This document shows, piece after piece, positions 49,647-52,618 of a stretch of 52,618 nt of DNA. The DNA comes from Candidatus Latescibacterota bacterium (GTDB taxonomy: Bacteria > Latescibacterota > UBA2968 > UBA8231): NCBI GenBank assembly GCA_022827165.1, contig JAJDTN010000316.1, positions 1 through 52,618 on the forward strand. The letters run 5' to 3'. A model generated the notes under the pieces. It saw nothing but the letters and a program-made list of their open reading frames with translations. It made no database searches and was not told where the DNA came from. The first letter of the stretch is position 1. Each line of letters begins with the position of its first letter. A program made the translations under genes and the position numbers.

Positions 49647-51773
49647 TCAGTCGGCCTCCGGCCACTGATACACGTGGACCTCCAGGGGCTGGAAGAGGTC
49701 GGTGAAGCTGCGGGACTCGGCCCCCGCCGAGCGGTCCTCGAACATCGCCCGGGGCCGCACCGACCGGTCGAAACGCCACGTGCCCAGGGCCAGCTCCGGC
49801 GTCACGTTGACGGCGATCAGGGTGTGGACCCCGTCGTGGAGCCGCTCGGTGAAGTGGATCGCCTCTCCTTCCTGCTCCAGCTGCACGCTCCGCACCGCGG
49901 CGCCGGCGGCCAGGGTCGGGGCCAGGTGGCGGATCTCGCTGGAGAGCTTGAGGACCTCCGTCCATTGCCGCGGATAGATGGCCACGTCGTTGGTGTACGG
50001 GGTACCGGGGATCCTGCCCCCGGCCGCGTAGAACACGAGCCCCTTCACGCCCCGCACCAGGGCCAGGTAGTTCATGGCCCGGATCTCCTCGCGGCTGGGG
50101 CGGAAACCCCCCTCGAGGGTGACGATCCGGCCGCGGTTGCTGTCGAGGCGGTAGTCGAAGGTCTGGGAGCAGAACCACACCTGCTTGCCCTCGGCTCCGG
50201 CGGCCTCGAAGGCCGCGTCGAGGGTCAGCTCGTCCATGGAGGTGATCGAGTTGTCGGGCAGCAGCGGGTTGAGGATGGGGTAGGAGTAGACGAAGTAGGC
50301 GTCCCCCAGGGCCCCACCCCACTGGAGCATGAAGGTGACGGGGTGGTTCGGGTCCCTCTCGCGGATGAACCGGTAGGTCTCGGCGGCCAGAGCCGCCTGG
50401 TTCTCGCTGGCGTACTCGTTCCACCAGGCCAGGGTGGCGGGGTGGTCCTTGACTCGCGCGATCAGGTCGGTGAGATGGCCGGGGTCGCCGCGGCCCAGGG
50501 CCTGGGAGGCGTAGTAGAAGTGGATGAGCCCCTTCATTCCGATGGCCAGCAGGTCGTCCAGGGTCCGGGTGGAGGCTTCGCCGATGAGCTTGTAGTTGAT
50601 CCCGGCCTCGACCGCCTGGGCCAGGTAGGGCATGTGACTCTTCTGCGAGACGTTGGAGGAGTAGATGCCGACCGGGAAGAAGGGCTCGCCGTTGACGCGG
50701 AAGACATCCCCGTCGAAGCCCGACTTCACCGGGACGGGCGCGTTGACGCCGAAGCGCCAGCGCAGCCGGTTGCCGGCGTTGCCCGCCCGGTCGGAGAGGG
50801 TCACCTCCACCTGGTGGACGCCGTCGGCCAGGGCCCCGGCGGCGTAGCGGAACCCCTCCCCGGTGATCTCGGCGCGGGAGGTGACGTCCTCGCCGTCGAC
50901 CAGGATCCGGATCGAGGCGGGGTCGATCCCCGAGCCGTCCTCGCGGAACCCGGCCGAGAGCAGCGGCGGACCCTCCACCGTCGAGTCCGGGGTCGGCCGC
51001 GGGAGCACCAGGGCCGGGGGCGTCGTGTCCTCTTCGGAGACCGGGGAGATCTGCGCCTTCATCCGGTCCAGCACCGAGATCCTCAGTTCCTTCCCGGCCT
51101 CGTACTGGGCGGCGATCTCGGCCTCGGAGAGAGCCCGGCCGTAGAGCCGGACGTCGTCGATCTGGCCGGTGAAGAAGCCGCCCGGGCCCGGACCGTACAC
51201 GCGGGTCCCCACGTAGAGGGACGCCTCGAGGGTGCCGGCCTCGAAGGGGTCGTTGTCCTGCGTTCCCCGAAGCTGGCCGTTCACGTAGACCCGGACCTCG
51301 CCGTCCTCGAAGGTGCCGGCCAGGTGGGCCCAGGTCTGCTGGCCGGGGCCGGGCCCGGAGGCGTTCCTGCCCTCGGGACAGTCGGTGACGCCGAAGTTCA
51401 CCCGGTTCCGCGCCAGACTGAGACGGTAGTTCTGGCGCAGGATGCTGCAGCCGTTCTTCGCCAGCACTGCCTGCGAGGAGTTGACGGGGGTGTTGATCCA
51501 GCAGCTCACGGTGTGCGGACCCGAGAACCGCAGGTGCTCCGAGTCGGGGATCTCCACGTGATCGTCCTGGCCGTCGAAGCGCAGGGCGTACCCCTCCGGC
51601 AGCGGCACGTACTCCGCCCCGTGGATGACACCGTCGAGGCCGTGGCCGCCGGCGTCGCGGGCGACGGTGCCTTCGCCCTCGTCGAAGGGGTAGTGGGCCA
51701 CGAGGCCGTCCTCCTGGGCCAGGGCGCCGGCGGCGAGGAGGAGACCGAGGAGGATCAGCGTTCTGGATCGCAT
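49647..51773 (-). CDS. Secreted LamG / Ig-like / glycosidase-like multidomain protein
   Basis: 708 residues from ATG at 51773 (GGAG 9 bases upstream); the frame is open further but without signal peptide. Signal peptide 1-20 (LLGLLLAAGALAQ). Residues about 22-225 are a LamG/concanavalin-like module (GLVAHYPFDEGEG, RDAGGHGLDGVIHGAE, GQIDDVRLYGRALSEAEI). About 255-350 is an Ig-like module (DTTPPALVLPRPTPDSTV, GVHQVEVTLSDRAGN). About 360-700 is a barrel like GH2/GH42-type enzymes (RVNGEPFFPVGIYSS, LAWWNEYASENQAAL, NYLALVRGVKGLVFYAAGG). It likely binds and degrades a polysaccharide outside the cell. It may be co-transcribed with the SDR gene 32 bases downstream. Confidence 0.8.
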   Translation of the reverse strand: MRSRTLILLGLLLAAGALAQEDGLVAHYPFDEGEGTVARDAGGHGLDGVIHGAEYVPLPEGYALRFDGQDDHVEIPDSEHLRFSGPHTVSCWINTPVNSSQAVLAKNGCSILRQNYRLSLARNRVNFGVTDCPEGRNASGPGPGQQTWAHLAGTFEDGEVRVYVNGQLRGTQDNDPFEAGTLEASLYVGTRVYGPGPGGFFTGQIDDVRLYGRALSEAEIAAQYEAGKELRISVLDRMKAQISPVSEEDTTPPALVLPRPTPDSTVEGPPLLSAGFREDGSGIDPASIRILVDGEDVTSRAEITGEGFRYAAGALADGVHQVEVTLSDRAGNAGNRLRWRFGVNAPVPVKSGFDGDVFRVNGEPFFPVGIYSSNVSQKSHMPYLAQAVEAGINYKLIGEASTRTLDDLLAIGMKGLIHFYYASQALGRGDPGHLTDLIARVKDHPATLAWWNEYASENQAALAAETYRFIRERDPNHPVTFMLQWGGALGDAYFVYSYPILNPLLPDNSITSMDELTLDAAFEAAGAEGKQVWFCSQTFDYRLDSNRGRIVTLEGGFRPSREEIRAMNYLALVRGVKGLVFYAAGGRIPGTPYTNDVAIYPRQWTEVLKLSSEIRHLAPTLAAGAAVRSVQLEQEGEAIHFTERLHDGVHTLIAVNVTPELALGTWRFDRSVRPRAMFEDRSAGAESRSFTDLFQPLEVHVYQWPEAD

Positions 51774-51867
51774 GGGGATTCGCTCCGGAAAGGGGCGTGA
51801 CTTGCTCTCGGGCTGGGAATCCCCAAGTCTAGGCGCCTCGCTCGCCATCAGCCACGGAGGCCAGGAG

Positions 51868-52618
51868 ATGCCGGAACACCGCACGAAGCCGGGGCCCGAC
51901 TGGGAATGCGTCACCCGCCAGGCCCCCTGGCAGGCCCGCGACTCGCAGGGGGAGTTCGTCCACGACGGCCACCTGTGGATCCTGGGCGGCTGGTTCTCGC
52001 CCACCACCACGGGCCCCCGGGACGTGTGGAAGTCGCCGGACGGCGCCCGCTGGACCTGCACGGTCGCGGAGGCGCCCTGGGAGTACGGCGACCTGCCGGC
52101 GACCCTCTCCTACGGCGGCCGCATGTGGGTCATGGGCGGCCGGCGCATGCCCGGCGCCGCCAACTGCAACCAGGTCTGGTCCTCCACCGACGGCGCCGAC
52201 TGGAGCTTGGTGAACCCCAGCGCCGGCTGGTGCCCCCGGGTCTCGCCCTCCTTCGCCGTCTTCCGCGATCGCATGTGGATCATGGCCGGCACCGAGAACT
52301 TCTACGAGGACACGGCCGACACCCTGAAGAACGACGTCTGGTCCTCCGCCGACGGGAAGAGCTGGCGCCTGGAGACCCGCCGCGCCGAGTGGCCGAAGCG
52401 CACCCACGCCCAGGCCGCCGTCTTCGACGGCAGACTCTGGATCCTGGGCGGCGGCGCCTGGCGGCCGAAGACGATCCCCCGCAACGACGTCTGGTGCTCG
52501 GAGGACGGCGTCCGCTGGACCTGCGTCACCGAGGCGGCGCCGTGGAAGCCGCGCATGTGGTTCTCGGTGGTCGTCTACCGGGGGTGCATGTGGCTCCTGG
52601 GCGGCTGGAACCGCGAGG
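51868..52618 (+). CDS. Kelch-like beta-propeller protein, 3' end outside the window
   Basis: 250 complete codons are visible from ATG at 51868 (GGAGG 6 bases upstream); the frame is still open at the window end. There is no signal peptide. About five blades repeat the pattern of WILGGW/WVMGGR/WLLGGW strands alternating with DVWxSxDGxxW (for example DVWKSPDGARW, DVWSSADGKSW, DVWCSEDGVRW), as in kelch/galactose-oxidase-like propellers. It is divergent from the LamG protein, 94 bases apart. Ligand unknown. Confidence 0.8.
   Translation, partial: MPEHRTKPGPDWECVTRQAPWQARDSQGEFVHDGHLWILGGWFSPTTTGPRDVWKSPDGARWTCTVAEAPWEYGDLPATLSYGGRMWVMGGRRMPGAANCNQVWSSTDGADWSLVNPSAGWCPRVSPSFAVFRDRMWIMAGTENFYEDTADTLKNDVWSSADGKSWRLETRRAEWPKRTHAQAAVFDGRLWILGGGAWRPKTIPRNDVWCSEDGVRWTCVTEAAPWKPRMWFSVVVYRGCMWLLGGWNRE

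Overview
Bacterial chromosomal fragment, very GC-rich and densely coded. In one 60-base line of ordinary sequence, 15001-15060, I count 47 G/C. Tat and lipoprotein signals, a porin, other outer-membrane barrel candidates and a LolA-like protein indicate a Gram-negative envelope. A FlgD-like C-terminal domain on a secreted WD40 protein, LamG, kelch and BNR-like secreted proteins, two PhyH-type dioxygenases and many TGATG/ATGA gene overlaps suggest an uncultured high-GC phylum of the FCB neighbourhood (for example Latescibacterota). That assignment is inference; no rRNA or marker gene is present. I see no tRNA, rRNA or CRISPR array, and no gene-free stretch longer than about 210 bases.

Layout. 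1-3904: RND/MMPL exporter (cut by the window edge), LolA-like protein and an outer-membrane barrel candidate. 3942-10532 (minus): a six-gene run of porin, Tat-exported ligand-binding protein, cache-HAMP membrane protein, OFA-type MFS transporter, squalene-synthase-like enzyme and IspH. 10687-14235: YtxH-like protein, PhyH dioxygenase, Ni/Co exporter with a His-rich loop, and a glycosyltransferase-methyltransferase fusion. 14446-18248: hydantoinase/oxoprolinase subunits A and B. 18258-19948: two helical proteins of unknown function behind an AT-rich palindrome. 20135-20959: TIM-barrel sugar isomerase/epimerase.

21060-33278 is the most interesting part. An operon (GPP34 protein, BNR-like protein, FAD-dependent amine oxidase, M19 dipeptidase-like protein, APH-like kinase, membrane protein) is split by a 6.5 kb block of clearly lower GC (30 of 60 in 24241-24300). 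The block carries a secreted trypsin-like protease, an unrecognised 238-residue protein and a 1523-residue protein with an N-terminal sacsin/Hsp90-type ATPase fold and a C-terminal DUF3883 (PD-(D/E)XK-like) domain. It is bounded by a 146-base direct repeat (7 mismatches, no gaps) made of the 3' end of the BNR gene plus the start of the oxidase gene, so both host genes remain complete. No integrase or transposase is visible. This is the best candidate here for an undescribed, possibly defence-related, system.

33376-43117: repeat lipoprotein, SGNH hydrolase, two MFS transporters (the second fused to a GNAT domain), and three secreted proteins (WD40 with FlgD-like tail, a small secreted protein, a glycosidase-like protein). 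43123-47640: PhyH dioxygenase, divergent from a ceramidase-like hydrolase, SIS-like protein and double-GNAT protein. 47666-51773 (minus): LamG/Ig/glycosidase-like secreted protein, SDR dehydrogenase and glycine C-acetyltransferase. 51868 to the end: start of a kelch-like protein.
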